In this document: positions 1 to 13,674 of the stretch, piece after piece
Numbering within the stretch: position 1 is the stretch's first letter
Layout of the letters: each line of letters opens with the position of its first letter
Source of the DNA: Monosiga brevicollis MX1
Lineage: Eukaryota > Opisthokonta > Choanoflagellata > Craspedida > Salpingoecidae
Direction of reading: 5' to 3'
NCBI RefSeq assembly: GCF_000002865.3
Contig: NW_001865040.1
Span: forward strand, 1,186,174-1,250,173
Length of the DNA: 64,000 bases
The notes under the pieces: model-generated
The model's database searches: none
What the model was told of the DNA's origin: nothing
What the model saw: only the letters and a program-made list of their open reading frames with translations
Made by a program: the position numbers and the translations under genes

Positions 1-318
1 TCTCGCAATTCCGAGAAGCACAGCAAACACCAGAGGCGGACCAGGAACAGGGTTCGGGCAGCCCGCAGGTGGAGCGTCAGACGTCCAGCGAACAGACGTC
101 CAGTGAACAGCCGCCAGCGCAATTGCAGCGTTCATTGAGCCCACCGCAAGCGTTATCACGCACAAGGCCCGTGGTGCCAACTGCTCCACTCTCTCCACCC
201 ACACAGTCTCGTGATGTCAACACAGCGGGCGCCCACGCTCCACATCAAGCAAAAAGTGTGTTCAGCCTCAGCTATCTCTTTCAAAACGCAGAACACCACG
301 CCATGCCTTCAAAGCCAG
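1..318 (+). CDS. 3' part of an unknown Ser/Pro/Gln-rich protein (partial)
   Basis: One frame is open from the first base to a good donor (CAG|GTATGTGC at about 318). It encodes a low-complexity S/P/Q-rich segment including 'QTSSEQTSSEQPPAQLQ'. The 5' part lies outside the window. A terminal exon probably follows the acceptor TCATTCTCAG at about 440, but two frames are possible there, with stops near 514 or 598, so the C-terminus is not fixed. No domain is recognisable. It is called coding because of the open frame, the donor site and the abrupt change to non-coding sequence before the next gene at 621; that is weak support. Confidence 0.35.
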
Positions 319-620
319 GTATGTGCGCCGCAAGCCATCCTGCCAACATCGCGGATTGACATCCTTTTTTTTCTGCGCAACCGGCTCAACTCACCTGCTC
401 CATCCCCATGGTCCTATCGCTTGGATCTCATCATTCTCAGCCGTATCGAGGTCCGTCATTTCTCTATCGAGATTCACCCTCCGTGCCAAATTTCGGGGCC
501 ATGAACCGAGCATAGCTTGTCTGACACAATCTAGTGTTCACGCAATCATCCTTCCAATCTCAATCATCCTTTTGCTCGTTGGTGCTGGTGCGCAATAGAT
601 CTAACCGCATACCTTCCCCT

Positions 621-3600
621 ATGCACATGGCCTCATCCATGGAGCAGACGCCCACACACGTTGTTTTCCAAGGCCTGCCCGTGCCACTCACTTGCTTGAC
701 GTCACATGCCGAGTTTGCGGCGTACCTCGACCGAGCACCCACCCTTCGTCACCTCGTGACCCAATGGTCGCCTCCAAATGACGCAGAGACAGCTCAAGTC
801 CTGGACTCGCGCGCCTTGGAAGAGCCTGCACCGACCATGCACACGCTTCAGCGCCATGCTTCCGCCCCTACACCAACCAACCCTCCACATGATGAGAACT
901 CAACCACTCGCATTGGCCTTCCGCCACCTCTCTATGCCTCCTCGCGGTAAGATCGTATTTCACCGCCACTTGCCTCTCTCTCCTCGAAGGGTTTGCTGTC
1001 TAGCCCTTCCTCTGACACGGCAGTTCACTTGGCCAAACACTACCAATCAAAACCGGCCTCCGTCGCAGGGTACACCTGGACCTGGACTTGCTGGATCAGG
1101 ATGTGCCCCCGGCCACCGACGTGCACGCACCGGATCCCCTGCCACTCGAGCACGCCACCGATCGGCCTGCCCTCGGCCCACAAGCTAACACGCACGTTCA
1201 GAGCCAGACATCAAGTGTTGCCCCGTCAACTCAAGAGCTGTACAAGCCGGCTTCGCATGCCTCGCAACATCATCAAGTGGCTGCCTTGCGCCACCATCTG
1301 CACAGAGGCCATCTTGCACATGCGCAAGGCGTAAGTCGACGGGAGCCAGTTGCGCCATAGCCCAATCGGCACCGGCGCACCCAAAGATCATGGTTTTGAA
1401 GAGCAGCGAAAGCACAGATCTTACTTCTTCTCTTCTGTCCCCTCCTTTTGTGGGCACGTGGGTCCGACACATGCAGGATCTGGCTGGGGCCTTGAGCCAT
1501 GCTGACGCCGCTCTCAAGGCACACCCGGCTTCAGAGACAGCCTACCGCCTGAAGCTTTTGGTCGGTCTTCCCGTTTTTTTTTTTTTTTACTGCCCACATT
1601 TGCGTGATGCTTCGAGCGCCTTGCCTGTGTAGTCCAATTTCCCTCACCATACCCTTCCACTCCCGATTGCGGGTCGCTTTCTCCATGACAGCTAAGTCGC
1701 GAAATGCAGACCCCCGTCGATGGCATTGCATGCTATGAAGGCATGCAGCGCCTGGGCATTGCCTTGGACGCACGTGATTATTATGAGTCAGTCGGTGGCT
1801 GTGCCCTGCGAGTTTTTCAACCGTTCACAGCCCGATCAATGTCTTGGTGCATAGGCACTCATGCGCTTGACATTGGGGTGGGGCGTGTTCTGATCTTCTT
1901 CTTGGTTGTATAGTCTGTCCATGTTGTATCGCGCAGTCAAGCTTCGCAGGGCTCAAGAAGCCGCCCTCCGTCGTGCCGTACAACTGGCACCGAATGATAC
2001 GGTATGCTAACCTCTCCTCACCCCCTGCGTGCCTTGTGGCGTTGGGCCGCTCTAAAATCTTTGTCTGGGGGCTTCATCCGATGATGAATGTGGATATCGA
2101 GCGTACTTGCCTATTTGGCGGCAAGATTGGTCGCGCCCATACTCACTCGCTGACTGTTTGTTCCACTTTATGGCCTTTGGTTCGATTGACAGCGTCTGTG
2201 GTGGCTGCTAGGCCAGCTTGCCTGGCGTCGTCGACGCACCCGCTTGATTATTCATGCCTCCGAGCGACTACTTCAGCTGGTTGGCTTTCGTCACACGGTG
2301 AGGCGCTTGTTTTGTTCCACCGCTCTCAGTTCCGCCGGCACCGCGGCCTCAACTAGCTTGAACCTTACACCAACCACCCCGTGTCAGCTCTTCTTGCGTG
2401 TGTGGCACAGCTTGCGCGTGGGACAGCGCAAGCTGTCGCACCGCATCTTTGCCGGCTATGTACACGTCTTATCGGATATGTACGTTCACAAACTGGTCGT
2501 GCTTGGAGTGGTTGCAGTCTGCGAGCAGAGTTACTTGAGCACATACAACCTGCCTTCGCCTCTTCTGGCTCATGACCGGCTGCGCTGTTGATGCGTGCGG
2601 AATGGCAGCGTTATGGCGGCACCGGATGATGCGCTATCGACTACAATTGTTCGGGCCATGGCCGATTTGCAATGGCGGGCAGGTGCTCACCAGGATTTGA
2701 TTCACCTTGTCACTTCTCGCATGGCCCATTGTTGTTTTGACCTGTCCAATACTGGTATGATCTTGCGTGTTGTTGTGCTCTTCCCACGACCCACCCGCCT
2801 GGATCCGCCCGAAGCAAGGTCTCTTACCATTTGTTTCAGCTTGGACTCACGGTGATTCTCTGTTACTTTTGCATCTAGACTTGACCCACACGGGCGAGTT
2901 GAGCACGCGCTTGCTCCGGCACGAAACCTTTGGCGATGCAGTCCAAGCTCTATCCCACTCGAGCTTACAACAGCACGTTGAAGCCGCCAATGCCACGTGT
3001 GTATTTTTTACCCCGTCTTCTCGTGTCCCATGGTCCTCAATGCCACCGGCTCCCAAACCAAAGGCTACAGTGACCAGCCCTTGTCGAGTTGTTTATCAAT
3101 CTGTTTAGCGTCAAACCATTGGTTTGAGCAGCTCATCGGCCACACGCATTATCTGATGAGTAGGCTCGCTCAAGTCCGTGGACCGCTTGTCCATGCACAA
3201 TTTTTGGTTGGTCGCTTGAGCCAGACCTGACTTCCTTTCCCCTTGCTCTCCGCATCGTTGGCTCAAGGAAGCTGATCCCGTGTGTACATCGCGTATAAGC
3301 TGACCTCGTGCACTCGTGGGCCTGGCCCTGTGTGTGCGTGCAAATGTGTCACGCTTTAGAACGAACCGCTTTTGGCCTCTGATGGCACAGCAATACCCGA
3401 CACCTTCTTGCCCCACTTTCGTGCTCGTCTGGGGTTGGCGTACTTGAGCTTGGATGTTCACGATCGTGCTGCTCTGAGTAAGACTGGCGACGCTCTCCTG
3501 ATTTGTTTTTGATCAGAGATATTCCTCTCATCTGTCATGATCCCGGGCCTGCTAGACTTGTGCCTGTCGGTATTGCCCTTTGATGCGGAGGAGTACTATG

Positions 3601-6287
3601 CAGACCTACTCTTCGTCACCCAGCAGCTTACCCGTCGACGATTTTTCGCGCAAGCGTTGCCCTTGGTTCTGAAATTACGAGCCCACGCCACCAGTGATCG
3701 AGCCATCGTCTGGGTTGAGCATGTCAAATGTCTCTGCGCTTTGGGGCTTCGGAGCGAAACCGCCAAGAGCCTCTTGCAGGCAGCACAACAGGTGTGTTGT
3801 TTGCTTCATATGTTCTTTGCAGGCAAGCCTCGATGGCGTATGACAGACTCGGGGTTTCACGGCATGCTGCAAATCACTGCTTCTTCCAGGTTTTGAAGCC
3901 AAGCGCCGAATTGCGAAGCTTGTCTGAACAACTCGAGGTTTGTGTGTTGTTTCCCTTGCAGCCGGGCAACTGCAGCAGATGTATTGTCAACGAACAGACC
4001 ATTTCGCGCGGCCTCCGCCTATCCAACGCCTTTTTCAAACTTGGTGTCTGAATTGCAAGCAACGGCCCTTTGCAACAGGTGGGTCTCAACCACGTTCTTT
4101 GGTCTCTTCCGGGTGTGGCTGTAGAATTGTGACTTGCCGGCAGAACTGGAAGCTCAGCGCCGAGAAGCTAAGCGCAAACAGCGGCGCTTGGCACGCGATC
4201 GACAACGCAAACGGGCCAAGTTGTGGACGTATCCACCTCAAACAAGGGAATTCACCCTGCTTCCGGCTCCGCTGCAGCAGCAACTACGGGTATGAACTGC
4301 ACTCAAGCGTGCCCGGCAAGGTGTTCGTCTAGGCTCATCACACTTAATCATGCTGCCTCAAAAATGCCATTGAATAGCTGGTCCAACAACATTGGAAAGC
4401 TGGACGCAAGGATGAAGTCGTGGCAGTGGGGTTGCCCATGTGCAAATACTACGTGAAGCATGTTATGATGGGGTTGAGTTCAACACTCAATGGCTTTGCT
4501 CTCTTCACGCCGCTCATTGACTCAGATTTAGTCTGGCCGTAAGTTTTTGAGCTCTGACTGCACGCTTGTATTGTTATTGTGCTCGACTCTGCGTTGGCAC
4601 CCTCTTACAAATCGGGCATTGCACAGGCATGTTTTTGGAACGGGACTGGGGGGCTTGTCACGTCGTCCGTGGCTCGTGTATCAGCATTCCGCGGGCTTGG
4701 ATCAGAGCTGGAGTGGTCAGATCCAGGCCCAAAAAGGCACGTTTTGGGCTTGAGCAGCCAATCGGCCTGGCTTCCTTTGCTTCTAGGCCTTTTTTTTTTT
4801 TTTTTGTGTGTGAAGTCTGATATGTGTGTGTGTGTGTGTGTGCGTGCGTATCGTACTTGGCAGATGCACGACATGTGGCCAAGCTGAACAAGGCCATCGT
4901 TTTTGATCCAAGTGAGCTGCACCCAACTGACTGGTAAGCCCGGCATTGCCAGCCTTTTGCTGGGCGGTCTTTGGAGGCTGCCATTCCTCTCGCACATGTC
5001 CACTTGCCCAGGTTGAGTGCGTTTTTTTTTCTGCTTGCAGGGTTCATCTAGTTTTTCGTACCGTCGAAGCTCTGCTCGAATTGGAGCGGGGGCTTGAGGG
5101 AGCAGCTATTTTGATGCGACTTTTAACCGCAATGGGCCCGGAGCAGACCGTGGCTGTCCGAGCTCGCTTTCTGTACATCATCGCACTGGCACAGAGTGGG
5201 CGCATATCACTGGCCTTGCGCGAGTCCATGGCGCTTCTCAACCAGCACCACGATTTGCCACGCCTCTGGACCATGCACATGGGTCTCTTGCACTCGGCCA
5301 TCGGTATGAGCAAAGCATTCAACCCCTGCATCGTTCATGTCTTGACGGGTGTACCTTTTTGCTAATTGGTTTGGCATCGCCTGCTTAATGTCGTTTTAAT
5401 TCTTTTGTGCAGAGGGGTCCATTGTGTGCCATCGACATCTCATGCATCTGCTCAAGGATGCCGAAGAAACTTGGGCGGCACATCATGCACTGGCCAACAG
5501 CAGCTTGTTTAAGATTTACGATGCGGGCTTTGGCGTCGCCGGGTCAGTCACCCCTGCATCAAAATAGCGGGGTAGGCAAGGGTGGTCTGGTTCTGATCAT
5601 GCCGCATACTTGTGTTGGTATTGTCAGGTTTGCCAATGCGCTCGAGTGGGGAGGAGCCCCGGAAACGGCGGTGCTTCCTGTCCTGAGTATGAGTATTCTC
5701 TGTGCTGCACGGACGCTGCAACGCAGCGCTTTGGCGCGCCACGACCTCGCCGCACGAGCGTTGACCAGCATGCTTGTATACAAGCAACAACGTTCGGAGG
5801 GAAGATCAGCAAGCCAGGAGGCTCTGTTCAACATTGCCCGCCTCTTGCACTTTCTAGGTCCCGTGGGCACAGCACTGCCTGCGTACGAACGTGCTCGAGA
5901 AGCCGCCTCGGAGGTGGCGACTCGACTGCCAGCATTAGACAAAAAGGTCAGTTGTTGCTGTCGCTGTCGTGCCTCCTATCACAAGGAACATCCGCGGCTC
6001 ATCTCCTGGGTGTGTGTCAACTCAAATTTGATGCTCAGATGCTGGACGGGACCGCTGTGGACACCCTACGCGTAACGGCCAGCTACGACCATCCATGTGA
6101 TGCGCTGTTTGTACGGGATCGAAGCTTGTGCCGTCAAGTCGCCAAGATGACCGATGCGACAACCCCAGCCCCGGCAGATTTGACACAGCTGCGCGGGGAA
6201 GTTACCTTCAACATGGCACGAACACTTGCAAATGCGGATGCCGTGCCACAGGCTCGGCAAGTGGTGCGCAATGAGATTGTGTGGTAG
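621..6287 (+). CDS. GTF3C3: TFIIIC subunit GTF3C3-like TPR protein
   Basis: A multi-exon gene for a tetratricopeptide protein resembling the TFIIIC102/Tfc4 subunit of RNA polymerase III factor TFIIIC, which binds tRNA-gene promoters and helps recruit TFIIIB. Exon 1 starts at ATG 621 and ends at 946 (CG|GTAAG); exon 2 (1024-1330) continues in frame. TPR-like helices follow: 'HADAALKAHPASETAYRLK' (about 1.5 kb), 'YEGMQRLGIALDARDYYES' (1.7 kb) and 'MLYRAVKLRRAQEAALRRA' (1.9 kb). The best evidence is the C-terminus: 'QEALFNIARLLHFLG' and 'RGEVTFNMARTLANAD' parallel the vertebrate GTF3C3 segments 'QESFYNLGRGLHQLG' and 'RREIAYNLSLIYQSSG'. The stop is TAG at 6285-6287. The N-terminus is poorly conserved and acidic/proline-rich. 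Several middle exons (2.6-4.9 kb) are not resolved with certainty. Confidence 0.7.
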
Positions 6288-6662
6288 CTAGCATTGTGTC
6301 CCGTCGCGTGTCTTCTACTGGAGCCGACTTTGGCTGCTGTGCAGCAGGGCCCGGGTGGATTTCTTTGCGCGCCATGGCATTTGCGATCACAAAAAGATCT
6401 AATGACTGTGATTGCTCTTTTGTTTGTTTGATTTTTGAGGCAACTTTGGACACGAAGAAGTTCAGAGTCACGGGAGTAGAGACCAAACAATTGACGTATG
6501 CGTTCAAAGCTCCAGCTGTCATGGTGGCGCCGATGGCGGCCGAGGTGTGCGTAGTCGGTGATTCTGACTCGTAGATTTAGACATAACAAGAATGAAAAAA
6601 CGAAAACCAAACGCAACCTTTCTTCCCCTTTCGGCTCCTCAAATCACGCAGGCTGCGGGTGG
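6288..6662. other. Intergenic, convergent 3' ends
   Basis: Lies between the 3' ends of the GTF3C3-like gene (+) and the PH-ArfGAP gene (-). Only short open frames are seen, with no codon-like pattern. It probably holds both 3' UTRs. Confidence 0.5.
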
Positions 6663-8954
<2,292 letters not shown>

Positions 8955-9399
8955 GTCTACTGACACCGACACCAGCCTGTCAAAGCTGGCGCACACCCTT
9001 TGCCAGCCCTTCCCCTCTTGAATCGAGCAGCCACTTGGTCGTGTGATGTACCAGTCCCGAAACTAGTACGACTGCTGCTGCTCCTGCTGCTGCTCCTGTT
9101 GCTGCTGTTGCTGCTGCTGACACACATCAACAAAAGCTCAAAGGCACAACGCAAGCATAAACAGTCCAGCTAGCTCGTGCTCCTCTGCGAACAATGAACC
9201 GAAAAAGGATGACAATGAGAGAAAGGATGACATTCTGACAACTGGTCGCTGGCTCGGACTCAAAAAGGTCTTCGGATCTGTTTTTTTTTACGAGGTGGAG
9301 GGATTGTGACTTGATGGAAGCAGGATTGGGCTGTTTTTCCAAGGCAAAGCGGCGACGAGCGGTGGAGGCGACATCGGTGCGATCCACTGAAGGGTAGTC
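8955..9399. promoter_or_regulatory. Divergent 5' region with CTG-rich tract
   Basis: Separates the divergent starts of the PH-ArfGAP gene (-) and the RING gene (+). It holds an imperfect CTG/CTC trinucleotide stretch at about 9068-9120 that would encode polyserine or polyleucine by chance. No TATA box or other recognised site was seen. Confidence 0.4.
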
Positions 9400-10140
9400 A
9401 TGTCAGTTGGGTTTGATGGGTTTGAAACATGGCGTTCGGCGCTAGACATGCAAAGCAGCGAGGATGAAGCCTTTGCTCGCGCGTTGCAAGCCGAAGAATA
9501 CGAGCGGTCCTGTGCAAGCACCGCTGATGCGAAATTGGCCGAGGAGCTCCAGGCCCAGGCATACGAAGAGGCCGGGTTATCTGCCGCATCGGCCGTGGTA
9601 AGCGCCCGGCCCTTGTCTGCCGTATCGGCTGATGAAAAACTGGCTGAGGCACTCCAGGCTCAGGAATATGAAGAGGCCGGTTTGTCTGCCGCATCAGCCG
9701 TTGTACCTGCTCGGTCCATGCCGGCCGCGTCAGCTACGCAAGCTAGCGCGTATACCCCTGCGTGCATGCCCGTGAGGACATCTCTCCTCTCGCAGAGGCA
9801 CAGGTTACAGAATACCTCCCCATCTACCGCAAGGCCATCACGATCATCCCAAGCCGATATCGATCGCGCTCTCGAGGAGAACAACTATGAAGCTCTACTG
9901 GCTTTGGACGACGATAATGTGCGCATTGGAATAGACGATCCCGATGCCGTCTCATTTCTCACTTCCAAAGCCTTAGAAGAAGAGTGCAGCATTTGCCTGG
10001 ATACCATGGCTGGTTCAACGGCAGTGCGCCTCTTGTTGTGTCATCATGGCTTTCATGATGAGTGTATTCGCGAGCATTTCAAGACGAGTCAAGTTTGCCC
10101 CGTTTGTATGTCAGACCTGCGAGAGCTGGCAGCCAAGTAG
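9400..10140 (+). CDS. RING-H2 E3 ligase with repeated ubiquitin-binding-like motifs
   Basis: Intronless, 246 aa. The C-terminal RING-H2 runs from 'CSICLDTM' (about residue 197) through 'CHHGFHDECI' to 'CPVC', giving a complete set of Cys/His zinc ligands, so E3 ubiquitin ligase activity is expected. The N-terminal half has three copies of a charged helix: 'DEAFARALQAEEYE', 'DAKLAEELQAQAYE' and 'DEKLAEALQAQEYE'. The last two are each followed by a near-identical 'AGLSAASAVV' linker, so they look like a recent internal duplication. The motif resembles MIU-type (inverted UIM) ubiquitin-binding helices; that is inference. The start is the ATG at 9400; no better downstream start was seen. No membrane segment. 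Confidence 0.85.
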   Translation: MSVGFDGFETWRSALDMQSSEDEAFARALQAEEYERSCASTADAKLAEELQAQAYEEAGLSAASAVVSARPLSAVSADEKLAEALQAQEYEEAGLSAASAVVPARSMPAASATQASAYTPACMPVRTSLLSQRHRLQNTSPSTARPSRSSQADIDRALEENNYEALLALDDDNVRIGIDDPDAVSFLTSKALEEECSICLDTMAGSTAVRLLLCHHGFHDECIREHFKTSQVCPVCMSDLRELAAK

Positions 10141-10587
10141 CCCTGCTGTGACACCAGCACCTTTTACATGCCAGGGAACTGCCCCGACTTGCAGCCCCGG
10201 CCTGCTCCTTTCCTGGTCCCACCTTTGCGTCCAGTCGTGGCCGTCAGTCATACCCTAGAGAAATCCCGCTAGTGTGCAAGCCTCCATGCTGAGGGCACAA
10301 AAAGTGTCTGTTGTTTGTTGTTTCGTCTTGTGGCATGATGCCAACCTGTCCAAGCTGCGTGCGGCCGTCTTTCGGATCGGTTAAATGGAAAATGGCCAAA
10401 AAGGCTCAAAGCTCATCAATAAATTCATTCACAATCGCACGTGTCAAACTTTCTTCATAACACAGAAGCGCGAGATGAGTCTGCTGACCCAGCATCAGCC
10501 ACGTCAAAGCTCATCCAATTTTCCTTCGATGCAGAGGCCTGGTAAAGCTTGGGGCCAGCCGCAGATGCAGGTGGCATCTACTTGGCG
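10141..10587. other. Intergenic, convergent 3' ends
   Basis: Between the stop of the RING gene and the stop of the minus-strand gene at 10588. No supported gene seen. Confidence 0.5.
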
Positions 10588-11052
10588 CTAGCCTTGGATG
10601 GCGTGGGCCGAGGGGCACGATAACTCAGCATGCGTTGGCGCCTGATCAAGCCCGCAAGCAATGTGTCATGCCAGAGTGAAATGAGGCTGGTCAAAGAAAC
10701 GAGCGAACACAAGTTCTCATTGGTAGCCTTGGCTAACACACAGGCTTGAACTGACCGCTCCGCAGCTGCCTGTCGCTTAAGAGTCAACTCGTCAACTGGT
10801 TGGATAATTGACTGCCGCAGACTGGCGTGCTTTCGCGAGCTCCCTATGCCATCACGCGAGCACAGACATAGGTGGGTGACGAGTAGGAAAACCGCAAAAA
10901 AAAAAAAAAACCTTGAAGAAACGAACAGACAAACAAACAAAGCACGCCCTGTTCAAGAGTACAAAGCAAGACACGCGTACTTGGCACTTGACTGATGCTG
11001 GTCTCATGCGCGGCCAGCGATGCTTGAACAGCAGCAGCAAGCTTCTCCTGTC
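10588..11052 (-). CDS. 3' end of an unidentified minus-strand gene
   Basis: Two exons join well. One (about 10984-11052) follows acceptor CGACAG and encodes 'EKLAAAVQASLAAHETSISQ' plus VP. The other (about 10588-10853) follows acceptor TGGCATAG and continues in phase with 'SSRKHASLRQSIIQP', then 'DELTLKRQAAAERS', and ends 'RPTPSKASAK' with TAG at 10590-10588. The exons are helical, with a hydrophobic stretch 'LCSLVSLTSLISLWHDTLL'. No family is recognised. It may be the true 3' end of the NuSAP-like gene immediately upstream on the same strand, or a separate small gene whose start was not found. Confidence 0.4.
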
Positions 11053-11255
11053 GTGGCTTTGAAAGGGAATTGCTTGCTACAGCTCGTTTCTGGATGTCAT
11101 GACAACACTGTAGATGAACTCATGCCGTCATACACAGGGCGGAGAATCGACTGGCTTCAAACAATAGCGGAGAGTGCAAGCCACACGCAGAAGCAGACAA
11201 CTCAGATATCTGACCAGAGTTGAACCGGCGGCACCTTTGGAGGCGGCTTGCCGCT

Positions 11256-12751
11256 TCATGGGTGCCTTGGTGCTTGCGCCAAGCTTCTTCTCTGTTCCTT
11301 TGCCCTAAGCTCAGGTTCATTGAGTAAAGTCTGGTCATCAGCTGCGAACTCATCGACACGTTCGTGCTTCCATAGCCTTGAAACAAATTGCGGTCACAGT
11401 CGCACCTGGGGTGCCTTTTTCCCACCATTCTTTGTGGTTGAGGCACGATAGAGACGGCTACTGACGGATACGCCTTTGAGAAGCTTGGCAGCGCGTGCAT
11501 TGCGACGGTCTTGCCACGCTTCAATTCCTTCGCCTCGTCTATGAGCATACCATCGCAAGTCAAACAGGTTGGATGGGGCCATGTGAGAGACGTTAAGGTA
11601 GTTGGTTGTCTGGACCAAGGCAAGCCATTTTTGCTGCTCAGTAGGCTTGCATTATTGTATCGCTTGCCACCCAGAGGAGATACTCTCTCTTCAAGACAGA
11701 AGGGCGGCTTACAGCTTGGCGTGCTGACGGTCGAACTTCTGTTGCAGTTGCGAGCCGGAGCTGGGAATATTTTCATCGTCTGTCAAGCCGGTTGATGATG
11801 GCACAGGTTAGTCTTTTGCTACGCAGCTTGATCCTGCGACCAAAGCCGGACAGTCAGGAAACGAGAGAAGCGTACGTGCATGGGTCTTGCTTGTGCCTGC
11901 CGTCTGCGCCACCGGCTTGCCTCGGCTGGAGTGTCGGGTGCGAGGGTTGGCAGCCAAGCGCGAGGCCAGTTCGGCAAAAATTTCCGAACGCAATGACTCG
12001 CTCTGAGGTGAATCAGTGCAAAGGGGAGGGTTACAGGACTTTTCGTGAGCTGGAGCCCGCTGAACCAGAGGCTCATTCTGAAGAGCGAAAACTTTTAAGA
12101 GGCAGCGTCGACAGACTGAGGTGTCTCGAGACAGCCTGGTTCCGCTCACTTTGCTGTGGCTCATGCTGGGTGACTGAGATGTCTTCGGAATGGTGGGCAT
12201 GACTGGGATCTGCATACATTTTGGACTGTCACACCATTTTCGTCGCGCTTCAGAGCCTGCAAGTATGTGATAGGGGAAGGTGAGGCAAGACAGTGCGCAT
12301 CCATTGTGCTGTCGTACGGCGCAATGCGGCAGTTGCTCAACGATGCTCATGCTCAAGCGCCAGGGGGGCAAGCTTACGGGGCGTGGCCAAGGGCCGACGA
12401 GGCGTGTGTGGCGTTGGAGTCTGAGGCTCTTGGGGTGACAGCCCCGGCGCGGCGGACATGGGAGCGTCAGCGGTCTCGAGCTCGCTATCTGTGTCGTCTG
12501 TCCCCTCATCTCGATCAGCTGGGATGGTGGCGACTGCGTCTGGAAGAGTTGACGATGCCCTGTCAAGCAGCTGGTTGATGATCTCACTCGACTACAACAG
12601 ACAGGCCTCTGTGAAGCAACGTTCGGATAGATCGCAAAGCGATTGACCGTGAAGAGACACAAACCTTTGCGTTGGCGCGGATACCCTCTTTCTTGGCCAG
12701 GGACTGAAGCTCACGCCGCGACAAAGCCTCCAACTGTGCACGCTCCATCAT
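11256..12751 (-). CDS. NUSAP1: NuSAP-like spindle protein with N-terminal SAP-like motif
   Basis: Exon 1 (12665-12751) encodes 'MMERAQLEALSRRELQSLAK' then 'KEGIRANAK'. This parallels vertebrate NuSAP1 'LDSLKYSDLQNLAKSLGLR', with the diagnostic L-Q-x-L-A-K-x-x-G-[IL]-R-A-N signature. NuSAP binds microtubules and chromatin during mitosis. Exon 2 (12378-12591, acceptor TGTTGTAG) continues 'SSEIINQLLDRASSTLPD' into an acidic then Pro/Thr-rich stretch. Later exons are Ser/Pro/Lys-rich ('FAELASRLAANPRTRHSS', 'LQQKFDRQHAKL', 'AWQDRRNARAAKLLKG'), as in NuSAP. A tentative last exon gives 'HERVDEFAADDQTLLNEPEL' and a TGA at 11258-11256. The homology call rests mostly on the N-terminus. A CHR/E2F-like composite lies 111-128 bp upstream of the ATG. 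Confidence 0.55.
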
Positions 12752-12861
12752 GTAAGGATTGAGCCAACTCCCCAATCTTCAAAGCATCAAAGCATCAGAA
12801 AAAAAAAAAAAAAAAATAACATGCAGATATGAAGATGAAGAAAAAAGCGCCGACCCTTCCA

Positions 12862-12879
12862 TTTGAATTTTCCCGCGAA
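12862..12879 (+). promoter_or_regulatory. CHR-E2F composite upstream of the NuSAP-like gene
   Basis: TTTGAA (12862-12867), TTTT, then CCCGCGAA (12872-12879). TTTGAA is the canonical CHR element, and TTTTCCCGCG matches the E2F consensus. The same 6+4+8 arrangement occurs twice between NDC80 and the kinesin-12 gene. The nearest start codons are 12751 (-, NuSAP-like) and 13145 (+). Confidence 0.6.
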
Positions 12880-13144
12880 GGAAGAAAGCGTATCAGAATC
12901 TACAGTTTGGCACGATTTGCCTGACATTTCGCACCAATGCCATCACAAGCATCGCAGAGCTCAATTTTTTTTTTACGAAGAAGGGTCTGGAATTGCGAGT
13001 GTTGACTGCTTGAGTACATCGCATTGAACGCCTGCTTCGCCCGCTGCGGCAAAGTGGAGAAAGCGGAAGAGAGGTGGCCTCTAGGCCATTGTTGTTGACT
13101 GAGGAGGAGCGCGGTCGTGAATCAAGCCTAGGGCACGGGTCGCC

Positions 13145-13674
13145 ATGGAGTATGTCTTGCCAGTCACCGAATTTGTGAAAGCTGAGCGTACAAGTCATGA
13201 GAGGTCGCTCGTGCGACTTCATCGTCGCGAGACACAGCGCGAGGCCACGGTAAGCATCGCTTCTTGGCAGGCTGGTGTGTCGCCATCTCGCTGCCTGCAC
13301 AGTGAGCCAGTGGTGCTCAACAACTCACAACGACTTGCTAATCATGTCTTGGGATGCGGATCACATTTCTCTGGCTGGTCGTGCGCATGTGGGGGCAATG
13401 TGCAGTTGAAGCGGTTGTTGGAGACGCCGGAAGTTGCCGTCATTGGAGCCCAGGTTTGTCAATGCCTTGTGCTCCACCTGCGGCCCACCTGCGGCCCATC
13501 CAATCGCAGCATTGGGGGTGCCTTTTTAGGCACAATGTGTCGCCCTCACTTTACTACCTGCTTGGTTTGACAAACCCAGAGCGCTCGCAACGAGCAAGAC
13601 CGTAACACGGGTGACCGGGAGATAATCACTAATATGTCTGACTCTCTAGTATCGAGCCCTACTCCCTCTTTGTA
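13145..13674 (+). CDS. Small uncharacterised Cys-containing protein
   Basis: Three exons join in phase 0. Exon 1 (13145-13249) 'MEYVLPVTEFVKAERTSHER...' ends at GCCACG|GTAAGC. Exon 2 (about 13269-13453, acceptor TTGGCAG, donor CAG|GTTTGT) contains 'GCGSHFSGWSCACGGNVQL' and 'RLLETPEVAVIGAQ'. Exon 3 (about 13580-13674, acceptor ACCCAG) gives 'SARNEQDRNTGDREIITN', ending in TAA. About 127 aa in total. The C-x(8)-C-x-C spacing in exon 2 suggests a small metal-binding or disulphide-linked unit, but no family is recognised. Exon 3 assignment is least sure. It is divergent from the NuSAP-like gene and shares its upstream region. Confidence 0.45.

Noticed and set aside
9061-9120. CTG-repeat-encoded homopolymer protein
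   Set aside because: Short imperfect trinucleotide tract in an upstream region with no extended frame.
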